Shown piece by piece: positions 21,236 to 33,870 of a stretch of DNA of 64,000 nucleotides. Under the pieces are notes generated by a model, which was not told where the DNA came from, did no database searches, and was given only the letters and a program-made list of their open reading frames with translations. A program made the position numbers and the translations under genes. Numbering within the stretch: position 1 is the stretch's first letter; every line of letters starts with the position of its first letter. The DNA is from Epiperipatus broadwayi (lineage: Eukaryota; Onychophora; Udeonychophora; Euonychophora; Peripatidae), in assembly GCA_028023455.1 (NCBI GenBank), contig JAQFVV010012416.1:5499594-5563593 (forward strand), in the 5' to 3' direction.

Positions 21236-23538
21236 TATATAAAAACAAATATTCAGTGGGTACCATATGACAAAGCAATAAGATACCCAGATTAATTTGT
21301 GTCTGCAGATATTTTTATAGTAGGGATATTGTTTAATACACAATAGTTGCCAGCAATAACTTTTATTCATATTATGCTATTCAACTTAATAGGGTGAAAT
21401 TTCCAAACATCCTATGATTTTAAACCTGTGTCAACTTATTTGTCCAGTTTCATAGACCTTGTACTAGTTAAGTGACTATATTTTAATGATCTAATTATAA
21501 ACTAAATGTGGAAACCTTTTGACCTTTTGTGTACTATTATCTGGTGTACAATGATTTTCCATGTAACTGAGGTGAATATAAAGAGAAAAGACAAAAGATT
21601 TATATTATAAATGCACACTAAAATTAAGTTAAATCATATAGGGTTACTTTTCTCTTATCTCTTAAAGTACAAGCCAGAAAAGCTTCCCAGGAAAATGACA
21701 ATTACTTTAGGATATTGAAAGTTATTAATCATCTGGAAAAAGATTTAAAAATGGTGTGTAAAATCAAAAATCATGGTTATGAACCAGAGTAAGATTTTGG
21801 ATACCCCCCCCCCATGCATATAGAATAAAAATTTAATTAAGACCTTATTGTAGCAAATGAGAGACATATCATTCTTGAAGATTACATGAATTCTCCATGC
21901 ATAATTTTTTTTCTAATCATCAGATTGTAGCACTAATAATATGAATTGCTGGGAACAAACATTTTATGTTAAATATTTATAAATGACCTTTCAGTTTAGT
22001 TTCTCATGAAGTCATGCAATGTTTGAATGGCAGAAGTGAGAAATAGATCTTCAATTTAGAAATCTTTAGCTCTTTAGTCTATCATTCTATCTCTAAGCTA
22101 AACCTCATAAGCATTAGAAGTAGTATTTTTACTTTCATTGTTTTTTTTTGTTCTTCTATATAATTCTGCACTCTTCTTTCTATTTTTTATAATTCTGAAT
22201 TATTTTTTTTAATCAATTGCAATACAATTTCTACTTGTCCCAACATTCTACGCGTGACTTTTTTAATGGCGATATGTATATATCACATACATGTAATCTT
22301 ATATAAGCATGTATATTATCTTTATATATTTATATAAGCATGTATATTATGTCTATATATATATTAATGTCAACGAAATGTCTGCTTTTTTAAAAAAAAA
22401 AATTTCAATATTTTAGTTTTCTAAATGTTTTTTTTTAGATCTCTAATTTTATATAATCTTTTGATTTATTTTTTTTTATTTTAAAAAAAAATGTTTTAAT
22501 GTAATTTTAAAATTTCAGGGATTTTAGAATTTTTATGAAGATTTGAAAAGAATTTTAAAAAGTATTTTTTTACATATACATTTTATTTATATATTTAAAT
22601 TATACTACTGTTTGCAGTTTGTTTCCTTATTTCTAGTCATGATATATGTATAGCGTATATATATATATGTAAAAATATGTAATATAAGGAGCTTCCGATG
22701 TTTAATATGTAACACTTCGAGATTATTTCTCATAGACCGTTTCATTAAGTAAATTAAATACTCTCAAACCAGCACATTCATTTAATAAACTAATTGTATG
22801 AGAAGTTAATCTCAAGAAGTATCTTATGTATTTTTTGAATCAGTATTGACAATATTTAAATTGAGATAACCAAATAAATACAATTAATACCATAATATGA
22901 AGCAATTAAACTTAACTTTAATGTAAGTGGTATGGGTGATTTAAATATTTCAGACAAATTATATTAGAAAATGAAGTAAAGAGAAAGGACTGTAATGATG
23001 TTTTCTCTAAAAAAAAAAAAAAAAAAATATTGTAAAGACTTGCTTCTAGAGTATTTTATTCACTTAATAAACCGATCATTTGAAAAATAATCTCGAAATA
23101 TAATATTAAATATAAGCTGTTTATGACCCTTGCATAAACTGTATAATATACTGTAATTGAAATGTCAGATAGAATTTAAATAGCAATAGATTTTTTTTAA
23201 AAAATGGATGTTGAGAATTGAAAAGAAGGAAAGCTGTTATTTTGAATATATATGTACACTAATTTTAGTAAATAGAAAAAATTACTTTATTGCAAATGTT
23301 CTCTTCATTTTATTTTATATTGCAATCTTCAGTGCATTAGGTTAGTATAGATTTTGGTCACATAAATATGAGCATTAAATTTATATATGTACATATAAAT
23401 AAAATATTACTTTAGATTAATGAAACTTTTATATGATCACATATGTATTCATTCGATTTTGTTTATTTTTTTTCCTGCATATTTACTTCAAAATCGTGTA
23501 ACAAGTTCAAGCAATGGAAACTTTCATTGCAAGCAGAA

Positions 23539-23569
<31 letters not shown>

Positions 23570-23716
23570 CATTGTGGTATTAAAACATAAAAAATGTTGA
23601 CATTAAAAATGATGTCACATGATCATGAGTACTAACCTAAAAATATTGTTTTATACTGCAATGTACAGCTGGTGCTAAAAAGTAACAGTGATTTGAACAA
23701 TTAGCTAATTATGTTG
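21236..23716. other. AT-rich stretch without recognised gene
   Basis: Contains C and A homopolymers (near 21806 and 23010) and a short ATGTATATTATSTTTATATA duplication near 22305-22365. No gene or shared repeat family. Confidence 0.5.
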
Positions 23717-24701
23717 TACACCTGGGTCTCGTTTTATGCGGTAGATAGGTTCCACAGAAAACCCGCATTAAAAAAAATTGCACAAAAATAGACTTAATTT
23801 ACCTTGAAAAATGGGAGATAGCGTCTGTAATTTTCAGAATTCGCATAAAAGCAAAGCAACAAAGAAAAATTACTTTAAAATTTGCATTAAAAAAGAAGGA
23901 AATAAAGTATGATTAATAAAAAATTTCAAATATTTGAATAAAATTAATACAAGACAAACTTTTTTTACTTTTTTTATTAACTACAGTATTTAATTTTACA
24001 TTTTTCATACATATTTTAATCATTACCACTAGCGTTCATTTGTAAACTGGAAAGAAATCAGATTCGATGTGATGTGATGTATTGTAGCTTCTCCTTAAAC
24101 GAAGTCAAGAATCTCTCAGCAATTATGCCCAGAGAAACCTGTTAGCCACTTTATTTTTATTCGTGATGTGATGTACAACTAGCGCCATTTTCAGTCTTGT
24201 GCTGTGTTAATGGTTTTCTGTTCCTATATTAAAAAAATGAGAACGTAATCAAAACAAAAAAATTATACATTACCATTAGAAAGATTATTTTCAGTTTATA
24301 AAATCTTCGTTTTTTATTTTAAAAATCTAACCAAGATTATTTATTTCTTTTATATATAACAAAATATATGTTTTAAAAGTTTAATTTTTTTGAATATTTA
24401 TTGCGATATTTTTATATGTAAGTATAAATCTATTATTATTATTTACTCATTAGTATAAATAGGTTATTTACATAGAAACTAACATTTTAAATAGAGCTTC
24501 AGGCCATATTCACATTAGCTGCAATATAACGTTATATTTTTGGGAAAAAAAAGTATTTCAAGTGAAAATAAGTTATTAATAATTTAAATTTCTGGATATC
24601 TAATAAATATAGTGAAATATGAAAGATATTAAGAAGAAACATGAATCGCATAACTTCAAAATTGCATTAAAATAATCCGCATAAAACAAGACCCAGGTGT
24701 A
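23717..24701. mobile_element. Tigger-like (Tc1/mariner) MITE, 981 bp
   Basis: Terminal inverted repeats of at least 23 bp (left CACCTGGGTCTCGTTTTATG, right complement differing at one base) are flanked by TA on both sides (23717-23718 and 24700-24701), the Tc1/mariner target site. The CTCGTTTTATGCGG start and nearby TAGATAGGTTCCACAGAAAACC resemble pogo/Tigger termini. No transposase is encoded. A LINE tail (24063-24178) inserted inside it later, and the original MITE would be about 870 bp. Confidence 0.85.
24063..24178 (-). repeat. LINE 3'-end fragment inside the MITE
   Basis: Reads CTTCTCCTTAAACGAAGTC and CAGCAATTATGCCCAGAGAAAC like the other copies, with TGATGTGATG repeats at the left end and a second GTGATGTGATG at the right. 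Only about 115 bp of the LINE 3' end was copied. Confidence 0.75.
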
Positions 24702-24944
24702 TAACTAATCAAAAAACAAATATATTATTGACCAATAAGAATTGAAATAATCAGTCAATCAGATTATACAGACACCTAAAAAGTAAAACTACTTAATCTG
24801 ATATTAGGGTGTTTTGCATGCTTTATTATAAAATATATGCATGAATCAAAACAAATACTCCAGTGAGTGCTAAAGACAAGTCACAAAGATATCTGAAAGT
24901 TTAAAAAAAACATTACAAAATTGTGAGAAAGACTACCAATAGCT

Positions 24945-25275
24945 TGTGAATACATCTCAATGAAATCATACACTTCTCAATGATACAATTATGTATATAT
25001 AAGACTAAATCCCTTATAGGATCTGGACTGCCATGTCATGACAACTATTAAGGAGTCTATATTATTAATAAACTAAGCTTTATTGAGAATCTACTCTGTC
25101 AAATGCTAGCCATCACTAAGGTCCAAAATACATCACAATGAAATCATACACTTCTCAATGACACAATCATGTATATAAGATCTGGACTGCCATATTATGG
25201 TGCCTAAAAACTTAAAGAGTAATGGAGTCTAAATTATTAGTGAACTAAACTTCAATAAGAATCTACACTGGAGCC
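24945..25275 (+). repeat. Two-copy direct repeat, about 180-bp period
   Basis: AATGAAATCATACACTTCTC, ATCTGGACTGCCAT and AGTCTA-ATTATTA-TGAACTAA occur in the same order at 24958-25090 and 25137-25260. They are diverged and non-coding. Confidence 0.7.
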
Positions 25276-25299
25276 ACCATTAAATATTTTTAAATTAGG

Positions 25300-25949
25300 A
25301 GCTACTTTTTAATTTATAATGTAAGTTATGCTGAACCTAAAAACTGATTAGGTTTCCTGAAAATTATTATATTACTAACATTGTTAGCATTAGTAAAATT
25401 ATTACTAATTGATATGTTTATGGATCAATTGCTGGTTTAGGAAACAAAAGGAAATCTCTGATCAACTGATTGGAACTATTGTGGAAAACATATTACGGTG
25501 TTCTAATATCAAATGACATACTGAGCAACTGCCACATAATTATTTTTTTAAGGTGAAAATGAACTATTATATATTGTACCTATATTGATATAGGCACATA
25601 TAATTTTTATCTAAAATTATTATTAAAGTAATCTTTCATAAAAGAAAAACATAAAATTAAATGTTGAAGAGTTTATTCAGTTTGTTTTTGAAAAAGATAA
25701 AAATCAAATAGTTTTCTAGCGTTAGTTTTGAAATCAAAAGGGGGGAGGGGGAGTCTTGGTTTGAGAAATGAAACTAAGGGTTATAAAAGGAAATAAATAG
25801 TTTTTATTAGTATTCGTAAAAATATAATTTAAAAAGTTAAAACATACAAATCTCTTTTCATTCAAGTTTAATTAAAGAAAAAATAATGTTAAAACTAAAT
25901 AGTAAATTGTATTAAAAATGTATGTGCGTATATATGTGCGATTTGTAAA
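25300..25949. other. No recognised gene
   Basis: Includes a G-rich tract (AGGGGGGAGGGGGAG near 25738). No coding or repeat signal otherwise. Confidence 0.45.
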
Positions 25950-26149
25950 TAAATAAAATGTATGTGAAAGTTAAAGAAGATTATCATTAAAAAACACGGC
26001 AATGGCTATTAGATATTAATTAATATAAAACAATACGTTTTTGCATGGCTATTACTAATTAAGCAATCTTTCAAAACACGTTTATCAAATGATTATCAAT
26101 TCGACAACAGATCTTTGCCGGAGATATCAGAAAGACAACAAGGCACAGG

Positions 26150-26157
26150 TATAAATA
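26150..26157 (+). promoter_or_regulatory. TATA box
   Basis: TATAAATA in a G+C-richer setting than the surroundings, about 30 bp upstream of the GGACAGTATTCATTCC stretch, where a start would be expected. It would drive transcription of the LTR or first exon described here. Confidence 0.5.
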
Positions 26158-26460
26158 GACCTTTTTTTATCGGACAGTATTCATTCCACAAATTAATTGA
26201 GTTGAGACAATCAGTTCACAAAGTTATTGAGAGAATGCAGTTCGGAAATTAATTGAGTCAGTTAAGAAACAAAATGCAGTGCTGAGAATATTTTGGGAAC
26301 GCACATTTATCTTCAGCCCAGATGTCCTAGAAAACAGCAGATCTGCCCATGAAATAATGTCAGCTTAACATCGTAGAAAATCTCCGTCAGTATCTATTTG
26401 TCTCCGATAGCAATAATCGTGAAAATCAGGAAACTCAGCAAGGAAACGTCCCAGCCGGCT

Positions 26461-26510
26461 GGAAGCATTCATACTGGAAGCATTCATACTGGAACCATTC
26501 ATACTGGAAG
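26461..26510 (+). repeat. 15-bp tandem repeat, three and a third units
   Basis: GGAAGCATTCATACT is repeated three times with one substitution in the third unit, then GGAAG. It lies in the putative LTR leader. Confidence 0.95.
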
Positions 26511-27125
26511 AAACAACAAACAAGAAGAAAACAAAGTGTTAAATCTACGTTCAAAATCCTAGGTAAAACATTTGCTTATTTTCGTTTATACTGTAATAGC
26601 CATTGCATTTCATTAATTTGTGCGAATCCTCCAAAAGTCTAATTATATGAACTCGATATCATACATAAATGAACTATTGATATGTGTGTGATTAAATTTC
26701 AAATGCTATGTAGTCCTTTATTATCATTATTATGTGTGTGCATGAGTTAATATGTGCGTGATCATTATATCAATATTTATTAGTTAAATTAGAGTGTTTT
26801 GTTATTAAATCTATAGGAATGTTTAAACTATTTAGAAATGTTAATTTAAAATATGCGTGTGTTTTATTAGAATTATAAAATGTTTAAATTTAGTAAATAA
26901 ATGTTAGTTAATAAATTATCTTTAAAATTAAACTATATTTGTCCGTCAATTCTTTTTATCACTTCTTTTTAACAAATTCTTTTATTAATTCTTTTAATCA
27001 TTAATTAAGTATAATCTATTAGTGATTACAAACAACTGAGCTAGTTGTGGATTTAGGCGTTGAGTTAGTGGCCACTATTCAAAGTGCATTGTCTATTCTT
27101 TTAGTATTCTTTTAGAATAAGCAGC

Positions 27126-27143
27126 TGGCGCCCATGTTTATAC
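27126..27143 (+). other. Candidate primer-binding site
   Basis: TGGCGCCC matches the start of the primer-binding site used by many LTR retroelements primed by a lysine-type tRNA. The remaining ten bases do not clearly extend the match. Confidence 0.4.
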
Positions 27144-28974
27144 ACAAACAAAAAAAGTGCTTTGAACTTGGTGTTGAACTCAACAGCCGAGAAGAAGCTA
27201 TGTCCTGGAAATGTAACACTAGATATATACTTTATAGCTATCGTTTGGGCATACATACTCTCCGAGTATGTTCTTCTCTGCCTAAGAGACCGGTGATTCG
27301 AATACACATATTCGAATACGGTTCAATATTTTTAGACATAAATATCATTTATAAACATAGTTTTAAAAAGGAAGGAGACAAAGAAAGAAAATGAGTTTTA
27401 AGCTTTGGAAATGAGGACTAGGAAAGATATATTGAAATTCCTTTACAATGTTACATGTTAAAAATAGCAAATAAAAAAAAAAGGTTCTATATTTGAAAAA
27501 TTATAAAGAGAAATGAATAAAATATGTACTTTAAAGTACTTGAATCCTAAAAAGATATATTGGAAAGACCTGTGGAGAATAAAAGACTGAAAATTTTTCA
27601 GGATAGAGTAAGAGTCAGAAAAGTTTGGAGAGGTGATATGATTTAGTAAACAGCAACTCCATCTTAGCATATAGCTAATGATAACAACATGCAAACATGT
27701 CCAACATATTCTAAGTGAAATTATGTCTTGTCTGATGAAGTGCAGATTTGGAAGTTGAAGGGTTTTCTGGATCAAAGCTTGAAACACAGTGGCAGCCTTG
27801 TAAACTTCAGACATAAAGCATTTATGGATTAAACCTTCTCCTATCATTTTTGGTGTTTGAATATCATATTATCTCTTGAGTTACAAAGCTTCATAAACTC
27901 CAGCCATTAATTATTATTATTGGAATTGTAAAAATTAGTAAAATTCAAAATTAATGGTAATCTACTGTAATAAATTATCAATAAGAAGTTACATTATAAA
28001 GTTAATGAGTTTTATTTAAGGCAAAAAATGAGACCACTTTTTTTTTTGTTTTTGTTATCTAGAATATATTATATGCAAAGATTTAAGACTTTTTTGATGA
28101 TAAATATATATCTGATGAAGACTAGAAACCATTGTATACACCATAAATTGGCATATATTACATTTTATTGGATCACCTGGTGGAGATGATAAATTTCTTG
28201 ATATCATTTTTAACATCTTTTACTTTGTCATTTCATCATTAAAGCCATATATAAAATATAGTTATATTACATACATAGTGACATATAATATACATTTTTA
28301 ATGTATTACATATATAAGTATAGTATTTAATGATAAGGTTTGAATACAAGCAAGAGAGAATTTAGAATTTTTTCAGATTCAAACCATGCTTCAGGTAGTA
28401 AACACATAGTCAATCTATTTAGAAATTCAATATTGATGAGTAAATAGATCTGCAGATATACTTACATAAAGAAAAGATGAAAAACTACTCAATCATTTTG
28501 TTTTATATATATTAAATTTGTTGCTAGATTTTTATCACTGTCTCTCTCATCTCAATTGTACAATATTATACCCATCTATATGCTTAGACACTCAGACTCA
28601 CTCCTTCTCATTGTGCAGCATTTTGGGAAGAACCTCTATTCATCAAGTGAATTAGAGCCACCAAATATCTATATCTTTGCACAGCTTGATATTTTTCTTT
28701 CTCTATATATAATAATTAGTGGGTGCTAAACAACCATTTATAACCAAATATATTTCAATTAGCGTTATTTTATGTGATTCACTCATCTTAAACTTCAGTG
28801 CAGTACTACTATCCACCAATGTAAAAACTTTAGACCATCTTCTCACACTATATATATTTCGACAAACAACTTTCACCAATCAGATTTGTTAAAAAAATTC
28901 TACTTTGTAAATGCTAATTATATATGTATGTTATGCATAGAGGTTTAAAACTTTGCATTTGATACATGTGTGTT
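27144..28974. other. No recognised gene
   Basis: Holds a frame at 27134-27394 with no known domain, and a minus frame at 27458-27847 that is hydrophobic and low complexity. Near 27730 CTGATGAAGTG and GCTTGAAAC occur about 40 bp apart, and CTGATGAAGACTAGAAACC occurs at 28112, perhaps scraps of hammerhead repeats. Confidence 0.35.
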
Positions 28975-29340
28975 CGATATCTGCTGAACTCCTGCAACTT
29001 AAGCTATAAGCAAAATTATCCACCATATCATACATTTGTTAACACTGACTACAGAGAGCATTTTCCGGGTTTACAACTTGGGATTCAAACCTGACCAAAT
29101 AAAATTTGTTTTCAAAAAGTTTGGATTTTCTCTCAGCTGTCCCATATTAAGTCCAAATGAATTGCCAACATTGGTCAGTAAATGAGTATCTAACTATAGC
29201 TAGTTTAGTAGGTAAGACAGGAATGGAAAATGGCTCAAACTTTCACTACTCAGTAATTGACAATTCAAATGAAATCTGTCTTATATTTCCTCTATAAGGA
29301 CTTGTTGAAGAAGTCTTGAGCAAATCATTTATTAAAGCGA
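28975..29340 (+). repeat. Family D SINE, tRNA-like head plus body
   Basis: A B-box-like GGGATTCAAACCTGACC (near 29082) heads the family D body: CTCTCAGCTGTCCCATA, GCCAACATTGGTCAGTAAAT, GGCTCAAACTTTCACTACTC, AGTAATTGACAA. This is the most complete copy. Related copies are plus-oriented across the window. Confidence 0.65.
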
Positions 29341-29404
29341 GTTTTTATTATAATTTCTAGTGTAAAATACATAAAGCTATGTATAATATAAAATTAGGAT
29401 TTCT

Positions 29405-29605
29405 TGATGTGGGTTTAAATTCAGACCAGTTGAACTTTTTTTTTTTTAATTTCAAACTAATTATGGTGAATCCAGCAAATCTTTCAATATTTGTCAGTAA
29501 ATAGATGGATGAGAGAACTAGAATGAAAACAGTTCAAACCCACATTATTTGCAACTGGAAAATCTGGTAAATAATGTCTTCATTGTTTGTTTTTTGAGAG
29601 GTAGT
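29405..29605 (+). repeat. Family D SINE copy
   Basis: A tRNA-like GGGTTTAAATTCAGACCAG is followed by AATATTTGTCAGTAAATAGA, ACAGTTCAAACCCACATTA and GCAACTGGAAAATCTGGTAA in family D order. Confidence 0.6.
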
Positions 29606-30322
29606 TAGAAATGTTTTTGCGCTGAATGGAGCTATTATAATAATCAAATAGTTAATCACTCGGGCTGTTATGTAAAATTGAGCACTTGAACTTCGATTCG
29701 GGAAACTTTACCTCTCGAGACTCTCTATTTTGTTACTGGAAAAATTGTATATGACTGTTTTATCAACTTAACATATAATATTATAATTGTAAAAAAAAAA
29801 TTTAAATAAAATAACCGTGTTGTTTTAAATAACAGGATCTTTCAACCTAAAAAAAAAAATCGAGAATATTACTATAAATTATAAACGATAAAAATGAAAT
29901 GTTTAGACCAAAGGATTTTTAATAAAAGAGCTAAAGTATAATTGCAGCCACGTTTAAATCATTTTCATTATACCTGTGTGAAGAAAGACATTTTTCTTGA
30001 ATAGAAATAAATAATACCTTATTATTAAAAATGTCAAGTACTGAAAAAAAAAAAAAAAAGAGTTGAAAAACAAAAAGTAATTATTAGGATTTTATTTAAA
30101 TATAAAATGATTAAAAAGCTACAAAACGTGAAACATGAATATTTAAAATCAGGTTTAATGAAATCGTATTTATAACGTCACTTTTACAGGCAAAAAATTG
30201 TATTTAAGCTGAAAAAAAGTTTTTGTAATCAAGCAAAACACTCTATTTTCGTCAATTGTCATCATTGCCTTTGCTGAACATCTTAAAAACAAATTATTTT
30301 ATGATCTCATTTACAGAAAAGG
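29606..30322. other. No recognised gene
   Basis: AT-rich, with A homopolymers. Nothing recognisable. Confidence 0.5.
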
Positions 30323-32619
30323 GCCACATGTAGAGTGACCATTTTTGGTTAAATGTCCCAGTGTTCCCTTTTCAGGACTGATGTATGTCCCGATTTTCAA
30401 ATACTCATTATTATTTGTCGTACATAAATAATTTATTACAAAAATGATAGTTTCTTGGTCCACTCTGTCCATTTCAGTCTCTACAATAATATTACAAAAA
30501 TTTCAGGCAAATTCCAACACCAAAACAAAGATCAGGCCCGATTGTGCATGGTTGCTAATTTGTTGCATGGCCAATTTCTTAAGCTAGACACACTTTTGTG
30601 TCCAACCTCACCTTGGAGCATGTGCAGTTGGGTTTTTTTCAGGATAAAAATTAAACTGTGCTTACACCTGCTTCGATTGGCAATGTAGTTAATAATTTTC
30701 TGCAGAGATAAAATTAATAGGAATATTAATAACCCTAAACAATAGACAACATGCCAAAGAGGAAGTGTACTTTCAACAATAAATGTACACAGGAATGGGG
30801 TTTTATATAAAAAAAAGAATGTGATGACTATGAAGTGAAATGTGAATTATGTAATGTTTACGTTAGTGTTTCACACAGTGGCAAAACTGACATAAAAATT
30901 CATATAAACAGTCAGAAACACATTTTTCAAGGGCGTCAATATCACAAAAGGCTAGACTGTTTCATATACAAACAGCGCAAAAGGAGACAGCATTGAGCAA
31001 GTGAATTAGCATCAGCATATCATATTGTTTAGCACCATCTGTTATTTCATTCAGCAGACTGTGCTAATAGTTTATTTAGTAAGATTTTTCCAGACTCGAG
31101 CAAAAATTTTCATGTTGATGAACTAAACCTACCATGTTAATTGTGCAAGTATTGGGACCACAATGCAAACAACAACTTGAAAGTGATTTAAACAATACTA
31201 CATTCTTCACTATACCCATGGGTGCAAGTAACTATAATACAAGAAAAATGTTCCCCTTGATTGTAAAGTTACATAAAATTTATAATTGACCAAATGAAAC
31301 ATCAGATCCTATTTATAATTTAATAGGAAATAGTTTCAAAGAATTTAATATCAATTCCAGCAAATGTGTTGAATATGGAGTCAATACTAATGCAAATTTC
31401 AGGGGATGGATAGAAAAGGAAAGAATAATATATTTTTTAAATTATGTGAAAATATTAATAAAAATTTAATGGATGTGGGTTGTATTGCTTACATTTTGCA
31501 TAACACTGCATAATATGGTACTGAATGGTTACCATGTGATATTAAAGTTATTGCAAAAAAAAATCCTATTTTTCCATATATACAGTCCAAACACTAAAGT
31601 TAAAAGAATTGTGCAATTTCATACATATAGAATATTCAACTCTAGTTTCACACTCTAAAACTAGATAGTTAAGTTTCTGTAAGAAGAAGAATATAACCTA
31701 ATAGAAGTATTAACAATAATATATGAAACAATTCAGATGATGAAAACATGAATTGAAAATAAATTTATTCCACAATCTGTTGAACAAATGTATCAGAGTT
31801 AGAAAAAAACTCCTTCAAAGAAGATGCCCAAGAGCTATATAAAACTTCTTTAGCATATTTGGAAAAAACTACTTCAAATTTTAGCAAATTTACATCTTTT
31901 AGCTGATTTAAAATAAATAGCAACATGGAATGATGTATTGTACACTGGTATTTGGCTTAAATAAGATTGGTATACCCATCGATGATAATCTATTAATAGA
32001 TTAGATTGAAGTCTTAAAAAATTTTGTCTTGAGCAAATTTGAAAACAATAAAATTGTTTGACTTGAAAATTCAAGCTGCAAATATTGGTCAAAATTCTTT
32101 ACATCTGTAAAATTTACTGAACAGGTATCAGAAATTGAAACAATATGCCAATATTATTTTGCATTATCTGCTCATAATGCAGATGTGGAAATATTTTTTT
32201 TCTTAATAAATAATCAATGGATGAAGTAAAGAACTAGAATGGATTTAGAAACACTAAATTGTATAACTTTATGCAACTACAATATGAAAATAAGCTGTGT
32301 CGAATTTAGTAACTACATTAGCTGTAAGCAACAGCTTGAAATATAATAAAAAGCAATATGTATTTTAATAATTGAAAAAATATATTTTTTTAAATTTATG
32401 ATTCAGTTTTCTTTCTTAAGTCCATTGTTCTGTTATGATATAAAACCATTGGTTCAATGTGTTGTGGGTTGTACCACACACATGTAGAGAACACTGCGAC
32501 CCTTAGGTAGAATCCTGGAATAGGCCACATTACCAGGATTCTTGATACTAGGCTGTAAAAATGATTGGTCATCATGTCCCAATTTTTGATTGAACTGGTC
32601 TGGTTACCCTAGCCAAATG
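30323..32619 (+). mobile_element. hAT DNA transposon with 8-bp TSD
   Basis: Flanks are GCCACATG (30323-30330) and GCCAAATG (32612-32619), an 8-bp TSD with one mismatch as expected for hAT. The ends are TAGAGTGACCA and, on the other strand, TAGGGTAACCA; a shared TGTCCCA/TGGGACA motif lies just inside each. The element is 2281 bp and contains the transposase relic at 30751-32325. Confidence 0.85.
30751..32325 (+). pseudogene. hAT/ZBED transposase, decayed
   Basis: It starts with MPKRKCTFNN, then a BED-like zinc finger: VKCELCNVYVSVSHSGKTDI and HINSQKH (C-x2-C ... H-x5-H). The middle keeps ETSDPIYNLIGNSFKEFNI, GVNTNANF (catalytic region) and ILHNTA-YGTEW near 31480-31530. The C-terminal dimerisation region is near 32160-32320 (SAHNADVE, RMDLETLNC, NMKISCVEF). 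Many stops and frameshifts show that it is inactive. Reading frames at 31473-31658 and 31874-32092 are pieces or shadows of it. Confidence 0.85.
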
Positions 32620-32639
32620 TTATAATAGAAAAACATCCA

Positions 32640-32880
32640 CCTAGGACCAAGTTTGAAACCAGGCTAGATAAGTGTAATTTTTTTAACAAACAAGTGTTTT
32701 TTTTAAAAAATAACTAGTTCATAAGTGATCTAGGTAACCATCCAATAAAGATCAGTAAATGGGTATTTAGTTATTCTTAGTAAGCTACTAAAACAAAAAA
32801 AAAACTGCTCAAATCATTACCATTCAGTAACTGAAAAACTTAGTAAATTTACTCCTTCTTTGTAAAAGGTATGAACTATT
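32640..32880 (+). repeat. Family D SINE copy
   Basis: CAAGTTTGAAACCAGGC (B-box-like) is followed by AACCATCCAATAAAGATCAG, AACTGCTCAAATCATTACC and ATTCAGTAACTGAAAAAC. It lies between the hAT element and the family B block. Confidence 0.6.
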
Positions 32881-33015
32881 CAAATGGTGTTTATCTTTTA
32901 CTTAAAGCTAAATTGGGTATATGAGCACAGACTTTCACACCACACACCATCTCCACTCTCTATCTCATAACACTGATACACTCGAACACATATATGTTGA
33001 AAAGATAAATAAATC

Positions 33016-33059
33016 ACCAATATACGTATTTCATGCTAAACCAGCAATCATCAGTTGGT
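33016..33059 (-). ncRNA. Hammerhead ribozyme, family B, palindromic stem III
   Basis: The minus strand reads ACCAA, CTGATGA, T-TGCTG-GTT-TAGCA-T, GAAA, TACGTAT, A, TTGGT. All core residues are intact. Stem I has five pairs and stem II five (one G-U). Stem III with the preceding A is the palindrome ATACGTAT; other copies have ATACATAT, as expected from CpG decay. A U-U mismatch closes stem II at the core. Confidence 0.75.
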
Positions 33060-33825
33060 CCAGATTACCATCTCTACACATATGTGCCATAAATGCTCAG
33101 ATATATATTAAGATAGCCAATCTTCATACTTTAATGGACAGGCTTCAATCTACTCCTCACTCCATTGCTTCAACTGTCCATCCAATTGAAAATCTGATGG
33201 AATGCTCAAAGGCCACCCTGAGGCCAAGATTCTTGTCATACCCATGTTGACCTAAGGTCAATCTGACCCCTCATGTACAGGACACAATCCATTTAATACA
33301 TATACAAGGGATGGGCAGACATCTCTACTATGTAATAACTGAAACACAGGCTTATTATATACCTGTGTCTATATATGTAATATATAGGGTATATGAACAC
33401 AGACTTTCACACCAACATATGTGTGTTCGAGTGTATCAGTGTTATGAGATAGAGTGGAGAGCGGTGTGTGGTGTAAAAGTCTGTGCTCATATACCCTATA
33501 TATTACATATATAGACACAGGTATATAATAAGCCTGTGTTTCAGTTATTACATAGTAGAGATGTCTGCCCATCCCCTGTATATGTATTAAATGGATTATG
33601 TCCTGTACATGAGGGGTCAGATTGACATTAGGTCAACATGGGTATGACAAGAATCTTGGCCTCAGGGTGGCCTTTGAGTGTTCCATCATCAGATTTTCAA
33701 TTGGATGGACGGTTGAAGAGTTGGACTGAGGAGAAGAGTGAAGCCTGTCCATTAAAGTATGAAGATTGGTTATCTTAATATATATCTGAGCATTTATGGC
33801 ATATATGTGTAGAGATGGTAATCTG

Positions 33826-33870
33826 GACTAACTGATGATTGCTGGTTTAGCATGAAATACATATATTGGT
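33826..33870 (+). ncRNA. Hammerhead ribozyme, family B, tandem copy 1
   Basis: Core CTGATGA and GAAA are intact. Stem I (GACTAA against TTGGT) keeps five pairs with one G-U, and stem II matches 33016. Predicted cleavage is between 33865 and 33866. Confidence 0.75.

Larger units (their letters stand above)
25950..27123 (+). mobile_element. Probable solitary LTR of a retrotransposon
   Basis: The right boundary is set by a primer-binding-site-like TGGCGCCC at 27126, just after ...AAGCA. A TATA box lies at 26150 with an ATTCATTCC initiator-like region below it. The left edge is not defined; no second LTR or gag/pol lies within the window. The alternative is a host promoter with a non-coding first exon ending at a donor-like CTAG/GTAAAA near 26563. 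Confidence 0.45.

Noticed and set aside
27730-27780. CTGATGAAGTG ... GCTTGAAAC as a possible hammerhead
   Set aside because: Stem II pairs only three bases over a long loop, and no GTC-type cleavage triplet with a stem I partner follows.
27458-27847. 129-residue minus-strand frame
   Set aside because: Composition is Phe/Ile/Tyr/Ser-rich as expected from AT-rich DNA, with no recognisable motif or supporting signals.
28112-28135. CTGATGAAGACTAGAAACC as a hammerhead
   Set aside because: Only five bases separate CTGATGA from GAAA, leaving no room for stem II.
33311-33572. Overlapping plus and minus frames with almost the same protein (MGRHLYYVITETQ...)
   Set aside because: They are mirror products of the head-to-head family B palindrome, not genes.
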